DNA of 64,000 nt, from contig NW_024881589.1 of the NCBI RefSeq assembly GCF_019059575.1, positions 124,001 through 188,000 on the forward strand, in the 5' to 3' direction. Shown here one piece after another: positions 45,067 to 55,975 of the stretch. Position 1 is the first letter of the stretch; each line of letters begins with the position of its first letter. The notes beneath the pieces were generated by a model. It was given only the letters and a program-made list of their open reading frames with translations. It did not search any database and was not told the DNA's origin. A program made the position numbers and the translations under genes. The DNA is from Amphibalanus amphitrite (taxonomy: Eukaryota; Arthropoda; Thecostraca; Balanomorpha; Balanidae).

Positions 45067-45928
45067 ACCAGTAAAACGCCTTTTGGGCGAAGAACGAGCG
45101 AGCGAGATAGTGAGCCCTGCACGTGCGGAAGGGCGAGAGGGTGCTTCCAACGGGCTTGTGCAAAGCACCCTTCTAACTGGTCGCTAGCGGTGTGCCAAAT
45201 TTGAACGCAATCGGCCCAGCCGTTCCTGAGATCTGGAAGCGGCATTCTGCACGTGCGCACGTGCAAAAGGGGTCCAAAATGACTTTTGCACGGCACCCTA
45301 CTAATTGGTCCCCAACCGTGTACCAAATCTGAGCGCAATCGGCCCAGCCGTTCTCGAGATCTGGAAACGCCCCCTGCACGTGCGCACGTGCAGTAGCACA
45401 CTAACCGCAACACATGGAAATGCATTGCCTGGTGGGTGCCTACCTGTATGCCAAGTTTCAGCGAAATCTCCCCAGTAATTACCGAGTTACTGAAATGGGA
45501 ACAAATTTGGCACCTCTTATTGTTGTATTTTGCACGTGCACTGGGGGTGACCCACATGCATCGAGAGTATTCTATTTTGGGTAGAAGGGATGCTGCTACC
45601 CTACAAAATTACCGCAAGTCAATCGCCCAAGCGGCTGCTGAGATATGAGCCTCTCAAAATCACTACTTTTGCAAAACAGCTTGAACACCCTTGACTTTTC
45701 ACGTGGCACGTGCCACGACGGTCACTTAGATGTATCAAAAGTAGTCAATTACGGGGTAGAAGGGATGGGGCTACCCAACAAAAAAGACCGCAGGCCAATC
45801 GGTGCAGCGGTTGCTGAGATATAAGCCTCTCAAAAGCGTTACAGGCCGGGCCGGGCCGGGCCGCTCATACTGAGATTTTTCCGTTATATTGAAAAGACTC
45901 ACTTCGCTCGCTGCGCTCGCTCGCTCGT
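45067..45928 (+). mobile_element. E-box-rich MITE-like element, copy G1
   Basis: It starts ACCAGTAAAACGCCTTTTGG and has CGAGCGAGCGAGATAGTGAG just inside; the right end carries the near-reverse complement CTCACTTCGCTCG...CTCGCTCGT. Inside are two imperfect tandem blocks of about 150 bp, each with AATCGGCCCAGCCGTTC and a GCACGTGCGCACGTGC double palindrome. Other copies lie at 45981 (62-bp end fragment), 46160 (plus strand) and 47357 (minus strand). No transposase is found and the open frames inside are repetitive. Confidence 0.7.
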
Positions 45929-45980
45929 AATAATTTCCAACTGAACTATGCTTAAATCGTCACTTAGAAATGCATATATT

Positions 45981-46042
45981 ACCAGTAAAACGCCTTTTGG
46001 GCGAAGAACGAGCGAGCGAGATAGTGAGCCCTGCACAGTGCA
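45981..46042 (+). mobile_element. End fragment of the G-family element
   Basis: Sixty-two bases match the left tip of copy G1 up to GAGCCCTGCAC, then the sequence diverges at CAGTGCACA. It directly abuts the left arm of the large inverted duplication. Confidence 0.75.
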
Positions 46043-46044
46043 CA

Positions 46045-47470
46045 GATCTCACAATCTATCCATGCATAATGCATATCTTATGTAATGATAGGCAATGATT
46101 AATTCCTACAAATTTGAATTTATAAAACTCGATGCTAACTTATTCATTATTGATTAACTACCAGTAAAACGCCTTTTGGGCGAAGAACGAGCGAGCGAGA
46201 TAGTGAGCCCTGCACGTGCGGAAGGGCGAGAGGGTGCTGCCAACGGGCTTGCGCAAAGCACCCTTCTAACCGGTCGCTAGCGGTGTGCCAAATTTGAACG
46301 CAATCGGCCCAGCCGTTCCTGAGATCTGGAAGCGGCATTCTGCTCGTGCGCACGTGCAAACGGGGTCCAAAATGACTTTTGCACGGCACCCTACTAACTG
46401 GTCCCCAACCGTGTACCAAATCTGAGCGCAATCGGCCCAGCCGTTCTCGAGATCTGGAAACGCCCCCTGCACGTGCGCACGTGCAGTAGCACCCTAACCG
46501 CAACACATGGGAATGCATTGCCTGGTGGGTGCCTACCTGTATGCCAAGTTTCAGCGAAATCGCCCCAGTAATTACCGAGTTACTGAAATGGGAACAAATT
46601 TGGCACCTCTTATTGTTGTATTTTGCACGTGCACTGGAGGTGACCCACATGCATCGAGAGTATCCTATTTTGGGTAGAAGGGATGCTGCTACCCTACAAA
46701 AATTACCGCAAGTCAATCGCCCACGCGGCTGCTGAGATATGAGCCTCTCAAAATCACTACTTTTGCAAAACAGCTTGAACACCATTGACTTTTCACGTGG
46801 CAACTGGCACGTGCCACGACGGTCACTGAGATGTGTCAAAAGTAGTCAATTACGGGGTAGAAGGAATGGGGCTACCCGCAGTGCACGTGCAAAATAGAAC
46901 AATAAGAGGTATCAAATTTGTTCCCATTTTCATAACTCGGTAATTACTGGGGCGATTTCGCTGAAACTTGGCATACAGGTAGGCACCCACCAGGCAATGC
47001 ATTCCCATGTGTTGCGGTTAAGGTGCTACTGCACGTGCGCACGTGCAGGGGGCGCTTCCAGATCTCGAGAACGGCTGGGCCGATTGCGCTCAAATTTGGT
47101 ACACGGTTGGGGACCAGTTAGTAGGGTGCCGTGCAAAAGTCAGTTTGGAGCCCGTTTGCACGTGCGCACGTGCAGAGTGCCGCTTCCAGATCTCAGGAAC
47201 GGCTGGGCCGATTGCGTTCAAATTTGGGACACCGCTAGCGACCGGTTAGAGGGGTGCTTTGCGCAAGCCCGTTGGAAGTACCCTCTCGCCCTTCCGCACG
47301 TGCAGGGCTCACTATCTCGCTCGCTCGTTCTTCGCCCAAAAGGCGTTTTACTGGTAGTTAATCAATAATGAATAAGTTAGCATCGAGTTTTATAAATTCA
47401 AATTTGTAGGAATTAATCATTGCCTATCATTACATAAGATATGCATTATGCATGGATAGATTGTGAGATC
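46045..47470. repeat. 1.43-kb inverted duplication built around the G-family element
   Basis: Arms 46045-46635 and 46879-47470 are reverse complements across a 243-bp loop. Symmetry extends about 115 bp beyond each ACCAGTAAAACG tip into flanking DNA (GATCTCACAATCTATCCATG on the left, its complement on the right). The host flank was therefore duplicated with the element. This points to a fold-back duplication of an element plus its flank, rather than two insertions. Confidence 0.88.
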
Positions 47471-50400
47471 GCTTTGCGCAAAAACACCATTGAACATATC
47501 TAAGAACTTATGTTGATTGATTTAGCTTTTCTTTTTATAAAACAGAAATCATAATTTGTCATAACCATCTGCCTATTATACAGCCTTCATGTTCATTTTA
47601 TTTGAAGGAACAGGATGTGTGGTTTAGTTAGAGTCATAATAGTTAGTGTGAGGTTGAAATCCACAAGAACACACATTAAGCCAACAACCTATTGACCCAG
47701 TATATTTGACTCCTCCCAAATCCGTCTAGTTGCCAGCCTTTTGCGCAGTCCCAACCCCTCCTTCCCCCTCCCATGCAGCTGTCGTTGGCCAATATCATAA
47801 TTGTCCCATCGCAGCCCACGGCCCAGACTTATATTGGCATGGCCCAGCTCCCGAGCAACAATATTTCTCGCTATCGGTCCAGCTCGTCCGTATTTATAGA
47901 TTATTCGCTTATCCGGGCCGTATGAGACAGCGAAGACCGGCCGTTTTATCGGCCGCCCATCTTATGACATTATGAGACCACTTTGTTATTTGGCCGATAT
48001 GGTGCCGTTTAGTAGGTATGGCAATGGGATAAGACACGATATTGAGCCATTTTGGCCGGCCGACCAGGCCCTAAATCTAATGTCTGGCTGGCGATGGCCG
48101 TCTGAAGGGAATGGTTGGATGGGTGACGGGGTCCGAGTTCACTCATAGCCGGCCGGCCGGACGGAGGCGTCAGTTGGTGGTCAGCGGCTGCGACTGAGGG
48201 TCGAGGGGGGGGGGGGGGGGTCAGAGGGGTCAGCGGGAGGAGGGTATTGTTCATCCTCACCCTTAGATGACAATGAACATCAAGAGAGGCTGTAAGCTGG
48301 AAAGGACGTAAACTGTTTAGGAATTTGAGCTTAGCTGTAAAAACCTGTTAATAGCCCCATGAAAGGGTGTCTTTTGGCTCTGGAAGTCCCGTAGTTCCAC
48401 GCCATCATATGCGTAATTGTGTTGCCATACAAATGCATTGAGCATTCTCAGTTAAAAATTCCCAATAATTATCACACGGAGCGCTAGGGTAACCGGTTAA
48501 GTATGACAAAATCACATAAAATACTAATTTGGCTTTCAGTTTTACTGAATGATTCAATAACGGAAGTTCATTTAGCCTGCATTAAAGTATTAAAGTTTAC
48601 TGATAACAAAGCGGAAACGGTTGGAATACGTGACAATCAATCACAAATTCCTGTTACATTGTTATGCAATGTTCCAAGAGCCACGCCATCATATGCATAA
48701 TTGTGTTGCCATACAAATGCTTTCTCAGTTAAATATTCCCATTAATCATCTCACGCACCGCTGGGGCAGGTCGGAGCGACGACAAAAGGCTGACAGACTC
48801 CACAAATCTTTCCATTCTGGGAGCCCTCTAATGTGCCAGGTATTTCACGGCTGCATTGGGAACCGACGGAAGCACTCCGACATGGTCTCAGTTGCACCTG
48901 GCCAACGAAAAGTGCACACACAGCTCCCCGTGGCCCCTTCACCTCTCCGAGACTACCGCGGGGCGCACAAGAATCGAGACATTACTTCCAAGTCGCAGCC
49001 CGCGCCGGCGCTCGACAAAGTCGTCAAAAAACCAACATATCATTTATTCGCACGACCACGATCGAATGGATTTGAATGCGCCGTCATCGGCCGGCTACCG
49101 GGCAGGATACACAGCTCATTTACGATCCCGCGCCCAGCCTCAAAGCACCTCTGGCCGACGCTGGCGGCTCAATGAGCTGGCATCAAATAATTTTACACCC
49201 ATTTTCCGTGGAATAATCCGCCTGAATTGACCGTCGGCCGGCCTATCAGGCAGCTGGCCGCCGCCGAGTCCGCATTATCATCCTTCATCGGCGCTTTGTC
49301 GGCATTTTCCGGCTGAGTGTGCACGGCGCGGCAAATGGCGGCGCGGCGGCGGCGGAAGACGGCGCAGCTGGTCGGGTCACACCTCTCGGCGCCGGTCACT
49401 CGCCGCCGCCCGGGCCGACAGCTGCTGGACGCCATTGAAAGCACGCGCGCCCGGCGGCGGTCGCTCGTTCACGGGTCAGAGGATGCAGGGAGCTGTCTGA
49501 CCTCGACAGGAGGGAGGGCTTTGTGACCAGGACTGACCGGTACCGGGTGAGATGGGGGCACCAACGGACAGTGACTGCTGCCCTCTCACAGTCGGCTTAA
49601 ACGTGACGCCCATATGATACTGGGAGAAATGTTTGGTGGTGGGAGGGTTTGGTTTTCTGTTTTCATCGGACCCCTACAGGCATCAATTTCATACCTTGTG
49701 ACTAAAATTTTTTATTACGAGGCTCTGATAGGTTAGCCACAAATGACGTCAAAACTACGTCATGTTCTGCAATGTTCGACCTAAAAAAGGTTTGCGGGAA
49801 GAGCTGTCGCGCCTTTTGTTTTTAAAGGTACAGAAAAATGTTCACAGAAAAGGTAAAATCACGTGTATGCCTAGTAGGTACCTACCTACCTAACAGGGCT
49901 ACAAAACTGCTATCTCGGATTATTGAAAAATTTGGATTTTGATCACCAAAAATCAAACAACTCTAATGTTTTCTAGTTAATGCCCTGCAAATACCAAAAA
50001 CTTTTCTAAATTTGAAGAAAAAAATCAGGAATAAGTATGTGCTAAATGTAATTGTAGAACCCAATGTCGCCCATTAACAAACCAACTTTGAGATTGATAG
50101 CTTCATTCTTTGCAAACTTATGCCGAAAGAAATACTCAAAGCTTATGACGTCAATTTTCTAAACTCAATTGTTTTGCCGTTCTACATAGACCGCGTAGCG
50201 CAAACCTAAGACTATCATTGGGTTCGGTGCGACGAGCTGCATCGAATCAACACTTCCATGCAAAAGAAACTAGCAATTTTGAAATTTGACCTTTTTGACC
50301 AGACCTTGACCTGGCCTTCACCAAAACGTAACCAAAACTGGTCCCAATGGTTGCCTAACCCAACATTATTGAATTTGAAAAGAAAAATGACCATAAAAAA

Positions 50401-50602
50401 TGCATCACAGTCACACGATCCTAGTATAGTTGCGGTGGATATTGTGGGTGGATATTTATAGTCACCGTGATTGTGACCTTTGGTGACCTGACCTCTGTGA
50501 CATGAACTGGTAGGTATCAGTGACCTCAGTCAGTAAGCAAAATATGTTTTAGATAAACAGTGCTGCCTCTATCGATGAATTTGGATAATATGCTTTTTAC
50601 TC
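47471..50602. other. Intergenic, no gene recognised
   Basis: It includes a G16 run at 48205-48220, AT/GC-mixed islands at about 47800-48030 and 49180-49330 that look regulatory, and from 49750 AT-rich DNA with GGTCA-type words that may be an old element. Two 60-70-bp passages around 48390-48470 and 48680-48760 share ACGCCATCATATGC and CATACAAATGC, so they are a diverged duplication. No coding region is supported. Confidence 0.5.
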
Positions 50603-50755
50603 AGTAGCGGCGGAACACCTTCAATTAAGGGAGGGGGCACTGCCGACTTTTGGTCCCATTCTTTCCATGCAACGCCCATAGGGCTAATGTTAAAATGCCA
50701 AAATCGAAGGGGGGCGCGGTGCTCCGGTGCCCTCCCCGTTCCGCCGCCTATGGTT
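50603..50755. mobile_element. Short MITE with GGCGGAAC ends
   Basis: The left end TCAGTAGCGGCGGAACACC and the right end GGTGCCCTCCCCGTTCCGCC (then GCCTATGG) are imperfect inverted repeats about 150 bp apart. No clear target duplication is seen. Confidence 0.5.
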
Positions 50756-51906
50756 TGAACTTTGAACGCTTAAAACCATGAAAAGACTGCAAATGCGCGG
50801 CTAATGTGAGCCGACATACGCCGAATGGCGATTCCGGCCAAACATGGTCTCAAAAAGTAGATCACAGGTCAAAGGTTATTTGGGTCAGGGTCATTATCAG
50901 GGATGCGGAGCCGGAGCCGGAGTCGGAGCCGGAGCCGCCGGAGCCGGCATATTTTGCCCGGAGCCGGAGCCGGAGCCGGAGCCGTGAAACAATATAGCCC
51001 GGAGCCGGAGCCGGAGCCGGAGCCGCCAAAAAAGGGGCGACTCCGGCTCCTTTTTTATTTTTTGAAGAGGAAAAAAATAATTGACCTAGTACGGTTTGAC
51101 AGTACAAGGCAGTAAAGCATATGATAAGTACGTCATGAGCCATCAAGTGAATGAAAAAAAGCCGAATATCCCCAGTATCCCACAGTACGCAATCAACTTT
51201 CTGTCTGCTCCTCCTCGCCCCCCCCCCCCCCCCCACGTCTACTGCATCCCCAGAACATGAGGACCGGTCATCAGGTGACGGCCATTGTTTTGAAGCCAGT
51301 GCAGTGGACTGCGACTCCCAGCACCGTCTCTTCCCCACCCCCCACCCCCCACCCTCCCCCCATGCAGCCGAGAGGAATGTCAGCTTCAGTGAACTCCGAT
51401 TCGCGGCGACTGCGTTTCCAATGCCATCGCTTCCTAGTCCTTTGTTCTGCCAGTTCTCTCCGAGGTGCGTTTGCGCGGGGACGCGGTGAGCCGGTCATGG
51501 CAAAGAGTAACGCGTATAACCAATCCAATTTTTCTTCCACCCGTATTTAATTGATTGCATAGGGGATGTACTGAGTCGGAGCCGGAGCCGCCGGAGCCGG
51601 AGCCGCCGGAGCCGGACCATTTTACTCGGAGCCGGAGCCGGAGCCGGAGCCGCCATGACATTTCACCCGGAGCCGGAGTCGGAGCCGGAGCCGATTTTTT
51701 TCTCCGGAGCCGGAGCCGGAGCCGGAGCCGTCTGAAATTTCCACGGCTCCGCATCCCTGGTCATTATATTTTCAGGGTACGTTTAAAATTGATAAACGCG
51801 AGGGTAGGTACTGGAAGTTTCGTCGCGACCGGCCGCTTTTTACGCGAGTTATCTGCGAAAAACCGAGGGGTGGGGGTCTGTTCGACCCTCCCCATACGGG
51901 CGAGGG
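50756..51906 (+). mobile_element. Degenerate piggyBac-type MITE (copy E), split by a hAT MITE
   Basis: Both sides of the hAT insertion match element D at 60390-60660: GAGCCGACATACG, GATTCCGGCCAAACATGGTC and GGTCATTTGGG-like sequence on the left, TTTCAGGGTA and CGGCCGCTTTTTACGCGAGT on the right. The right tip CGAGGG ends at 51906 with TTTC in place of TTAA. A G/C hairpin (51867-51893) ends 13 bp from that tip, as at the short end of intact copies. The left end is not recognised. Confidence 0.65.
50898..51759 (+). mobile_element. hAT-type MITE with GGAGCC arrays, copy 1
   Basis: The tips CAGGGATGCGGAGCC and GGCTCCGCATCCCTG are inverted repeats flanked by an exact 8-bp duplication, GTCATTAT (50890-50897 and 51760-51767). 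An 8-bp duplication with CAGGG-type tips is the hAT signature. Inside, directly repeated GGAGCC hexamers form several short arrays near both ends, separated by AT-rich spacers, with a C17 run at about 51218-51234. It is 862 bp, nearly identical to copy 2, and inserted into element E. No transposase. Confidence 0.93.
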
Positions 51907-51935
51907 TTTCCTCGCCCGCCAGTGTCCTGACTTAA

Positions 51936-52010
51936 CCCGCATCCCGCCGGGCTATTCAGCCATACGCACCCTGCTAAGGGGGATACATACCTATTCTCTC
52001 TCCCCTCCCA
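51936..52010 (+). mobile_element. Possible long end of a further piggyBac-type element (F)
   Basis: TTAA at 51932-51935 is followed by CCCGCATCCCGCCGGGC. A G5 run begins at 51978, 42 bp from the tip, with a C-rich run about 20 bp later. This matches the long-end spacing of intact copies, but the hairpin is decayed and no matching right end is seen. Confidence 0.3.
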
Positions 52011-52682
52011 GTTCCGAACCGATGGTCGTAAAAAGACAGGGAGAGCGGCAATAGAAAGCTCTCAACAAGACAGACCTTTAAAACAATTTATTTCTTCGCT
52101 TGAGCAGGTCAGAGGTCATGTCAAGGACAGGTCAAGGTCAACTTTCTACATTACCGGTTTTGGAGCGCAGTTGGCGAAGAATGGACGAGATCGAGTATCC
52201 AAAACGTGTTCTTAGGCTACCAAGACCGGATTCGTTCATGCAATGCCATGCAAAGGTCAAGGTCAAGGTCAATGTCAGGTCAGGTCACCAAAAGTGAAAT
52301 ATAGAATAGGACATATTCGACACATGTTTTATGGGTGACAGTCACAGAAGAATCACGCACACGCTTTTCGTTACGTCCTAATTTCATTAAAAAATGAGAA
52401 TGTTAGAGGCGTTTGAAATTTTGCGGTTTTTGAAGCGAAAATGGCGTGAGACGACTGTCTCCGACGTCACTAAATGCAATTTCGGAAACATTTCCCCACG
52501 GATTTCGCTTAAATTTTCAGGCAACATCTCAAATTCATCAATTGATGTATAAGGTACCTATTGAAAGTTTGACATCGCTGGCTTACCACGTTTAAAAGTT
52601 ACTGGCGAAAAACGGGAGAGGCAGTCTTTATCATCTCAGAGGGACCAGGGTGCTTTTCTGAATTTGGGGTTCCAAATCAGTT

Positions 52683-52838
52683 CCAAATAATGTTGAACTC
52701 AATGGGCAGTTCCAATTGCAGTTCCAAATCAGCCCCTTATGGTTCCAAATGCATTGCCGCCCACGTTAACATTTGGAACAATTTGGGACGCATTTGGAAC
52801 TGCAATTGGAACTGCCCATTGAGTTCAGCATTATTTGG
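52683..52838. repeat. Fold-back with 47-bp arms
   Basis: Arms 52683-52729 and 52792-52838 pair with one mismatch across a 62-bp loop. The word TTCCAAAT and its complement ATTTGGAA recur about seven times in and around it. Sequence from 52080 to 52300 before it is rich in GGTCA words and may be an old element. Confidence 0.85.
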
Positions 52839-53440
52839 TTTCCCAGTGTCGCCGGCCGGCCGCCAGGTGCGTTAGCGCCGACTGCGGGCGACGACTCCGG
52901 GCGGACGGGGCGCTGATAACGTAGCTACGTAGTTATTATAATGACGGAACATAAAATATTTATCCTATATCTCCACACACAGTTATCGTATAGATCTGTT
53001 CATGGGTTCAATCGATGACGCTTTCCACACGCTACGTTGCTATGCAACGTTTATGCTGGGATATAATCGTAAAATGAAGTTTATACTGGTGTTCGAAGCC
53101 GTTTGTTTATCATATTATTTCGTAGTTTACTACGTTAACTGTTGTTTTTTCTTAATCAGCCCTATCTATCGGTTTCCTACGGCTTGTATCATCGTGACCC
53201 TCGCACCTGGTTCCCGGTATGATGTCGACCTCATGACGGCGAGGTCACGGGTCCGATATGACCTCACGTTACCCTTAGGAGAAATCCGACAATCATAAAA
53301 CAAGCCTGTGTGTTGCTAAGCTACTAACCTCAAACGACACATACCACGCCAGGGCGCGCTTCAGTCGGGTGAAAGGCAATCTACCGAAGCATTATAGAAG
53401 CACTCGTTCTTGATTAAAAACACAGCCGCGTAACATTCTT

Positions 53441-53572
53441 CCCTGATCAAAATACAGTCACCATGGGACGCCCATTGGTCCAGCGAAACAGTTGCACTAA
53501 AAAAAAAAAAAAAAACTCCCTGATTAACATACTGCCACGGTGGGCGCTGGTTGATCCAGCGAAACAGTTCAG
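53441..53572 (+). repeat. Diverged 77-bp tandem duplication separated by a poly-A run
   Basis: CCCTGATCAAAATAC at 53441 and CCCTGATTAACATAC at 53518 begin two copies. Both end in GATCCAGCGAAACAGTT or GGTCCAGCGAAACAGTT, separated by an A-run at 53499-53515. Confidence 0.75.
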
Positions 53573-54257
53573 GCTTCAGCTACAGCCGAATGGAACCATT
53601 TTTATTCATTAAAACATGATCAAGACAAAAACAGGTTTGATAAAAATTGATAAAAACAGGCAGCGATAACTGTCCAACCGACCGAACAACAAACGACCGC
53701 TCATTCGCGCTTTGCGAATCCCGCTCTCTTCGCCTCCACGAAGTTCGTCCATTGCCCAATCACTGTTGGCGCTGTTGCCGTTACTGCCTTAACAGTTTGT
53801 TGCAGCGCTGCTCAACTGGGGCAGAACACGCGCCCCCCGTACCGCGCGTGGGCGCCATCAGAAGGTTCGCCGCACTGGCGGCACTTGTACGAGCATGCCG
53901 GGCACGCCGTCGCCGCCGGGCACGGACCGAGCGCGTCGTCGCCGCGGCAATGGATTGTTTGAGCACAGTAGCTGCTTGCGGCGGCGTCAGGCCCTGGGCC
54001 TCCGCCTCCGCCCGGGCCTCCTTCAGGCGCCGGAAGTAGGTGGTGCGCGACACTCGACAGGCGCTTGCCACCCTCCCCCTGCGTCTGTAAGGTCGCAGAC
54101 GATCCCTACTACTGCGGAGGCGGGAGGCGGCGGGGACTGCAGCAGTGGCCACCACACCGGCTGCTGGTAGGGCTGCGGCGGCCGCCAGCCCGGCTGCTGC
54201 TGCTCCTACGGCGGGGCCCCGGATGCAACCATCTCGGGTGCTGAGGTGGCGGCGGCT

Positions 54258-54366
54258 TTTCGTGTCAGAAGCCATGACAGGGACTGTCCTTGTTGGGCTT
54301 GAGAGCCCTCGATTATTATATACTTGTGTCATATTTGTATTATTTGTCAATAAATGTTGAGAAAAG
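54258..54366. mobile_element. 109-bp insertion flanked by 14-bp direct repeats in the last exon
   Basis: AGGTGGCGGCGGCT occurs at 54244-54257 and 54367-54380, bracketing AT-rich DNA unlike its GC-rich host. The insert ends TGTCAATAAATGTTGAGAAAA on the plus strand, with AATAAA near the end, and its tips are CTTTTC/GAAAAG complements. Insert plus one repeat is 123 bp, so the host frame is kept. A retroposed fragment with a target duplication is the simplest reading; an indel next to a simple repeat is the alternative. Confidence 0.5.
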
Positions 54367-55116
54367 AGGTGGCGGCGGCTGCTGAGGCGGCCAGCCTCGC
54401 AGCTGCGGAGGAGACCAGGCAGCAATGGCCGGCGGCTGCTACGGGACTGCGACTGTCGGCGGGACCGGCGGCGGGTTCGCCGCGGCAGGCCTTCGAACTT
54501 TAGCGGTTTGCGATCCGCCGGCTCCAGCCACCCCCACCGCTCCCGGATCCGGTCTGCCTGCGTGTTGGCCAACGCTAGGCGGCTCGAAGCCAGAACTTAA
54601 CAAACGAAACTAAACAAACTTAACTAGTCAGTAAGCGCGACGCCTCTCACCCGTGTGCGCCGCCGGAGGCCGGTAGGCGGGGAAGAGCGGCTGCAAGCCG
54701 ACCAGGCCGGCCAGCTCGGTAAGCCGGCGCTGCAGTCCGGTGCCGTGCAGGCGAAGACCGGGCAACTGCTGCTGGGGCTGAAGAGCCGCCACTGCCCTGT
54801 CCGCATGCCACCTCGGACGGCCCTCGACCAGGTAGGCCTGGAAGTGGACGGCGCTAGCCGAGGAGCCTACAACGAGCAGAAAAGAACCACACCGTCAATT
54901 CATAATCCGCGCGCCTCTACCTGCCAGTCATACCATACCAACGCTGATAAGTTCGCACTCAGCTTACACGATTATAACTATCATCTATTTATATTTTTTA
55001 TAACTAGCATCAGTTATTTCTAGCAAAGTAAACCGCAAGTTAGCGATTAATAAGATGTCAACCGACATAGGGGCCAGTCGCTGCAAAATAAACATTAGAA
55101 ATCATATAGGTACGAC

Positions 55117-55975
55117 CAGGGATGCGGAGCCGGAGCCGGAGTCGGAGCCGGAGCCGCCGGAGCCGGCATATTTTGCCCGGAGCCGGAGCCGGAGCCGGAG
55201 CCGTGAAACAATATAGCCCGGAGCCGGAGCCGGAGCCGGAGCCGCCAAAAAAGGGGCGACTCCGGCTCCTTTTTTATTTTTTGAAGAGGAAAAAAATAAT
55301 TGACCTAGTACGGTTTGACAGTACAAGGCAGTAAAGCATATGATAAGTACGTCATGAGCCATCAAGTGAATGAAAAAAAGCCGAATATCCCCAGTATCCC
55401 ACAGTACGCAATCAACTTTCTGTCTGCTCCTCCTCGCCCCCCCCCCCCCCACGTCTACTGCATCCCCAGAACATGAGGACCGGTCATCAGGTGACGGCCA
55501 TTGTTTTGAAGCCAGTGCAGTGGACTGCGACTCCCAGCACCGTCTCTTCCCCACCCCCCACCCCCCACCCTCCCCCCATGCAGCCGAGAGGAATGTCAGC
55601 TTCAGTGAACTCCGATTCGCGGCGACTGCGTTTCCAATGCCATCGCTTCCTAGTCCTTTGTTCTGCCAGTTCTCTCCGAGGTGCGTTTGCGCGGGGACGC
55701 GGTGAGCCGGTCATGGCAAAGAGTAACGCGTATAACCAATCCAATTTTTCTTCCACCCGTATTTAATTGATTGCATAGGGGATGTACTGAGTCGGAGCCG
55801 GAGCCGCCGGAGCCGGAGCCGCCGGAGCCGGACCATTTTACTCGGAGCCGGAGCCGGAGCCGGAGCCGCCATGACATTTCACCCGGAGCCGGAGTCGGAG
55901 CCGGAGCCGATTTTTTTCTCCGGAGCCGGAGCCGGAGCCGGAGCCGTCTGAAATTTCCACGGCTCCGCATCCCTG
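55117..55975 (+). mobile_element. hAT-type MITE with GGAGCC arrays, copy 2
   Basis: Same tips and interior as copy 1, flanked by the exact 8-bp duplication GGTACGAC (55109-55116 and 55976-55983). It is 859 bp; the 3-bp difference from copy 1 is the shorter C-run (14 instead of 17). It sits in an intron of the minus-strand DUF6729-like pseudogene, just after the exon ending at 56020. The near identity of the two copies implies recent movement. Confidence 0.95.

Noticed and set aside
46147-46839. 230-codon minus-strand open frame
   Set aside because: It lies wholly inside the G-family repeat and is mirrored in other copies; no domain and no splice context.
50862-51754. Coding frames within the hAT MITE (70-158 codons)
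   Set aside because: They translate GGAGCC hexamers and C-runs; both copies carry them only because the copies are nearly identical.
53781-54572. 263-codon frame as an intact stand-alone protein
   Set aside because: It includes a transposed insert and low-complexity Ala/Arg tracts. The family C-terminal zinc-ribbon-like tail is in another frame, so it is a pseudogene exon.
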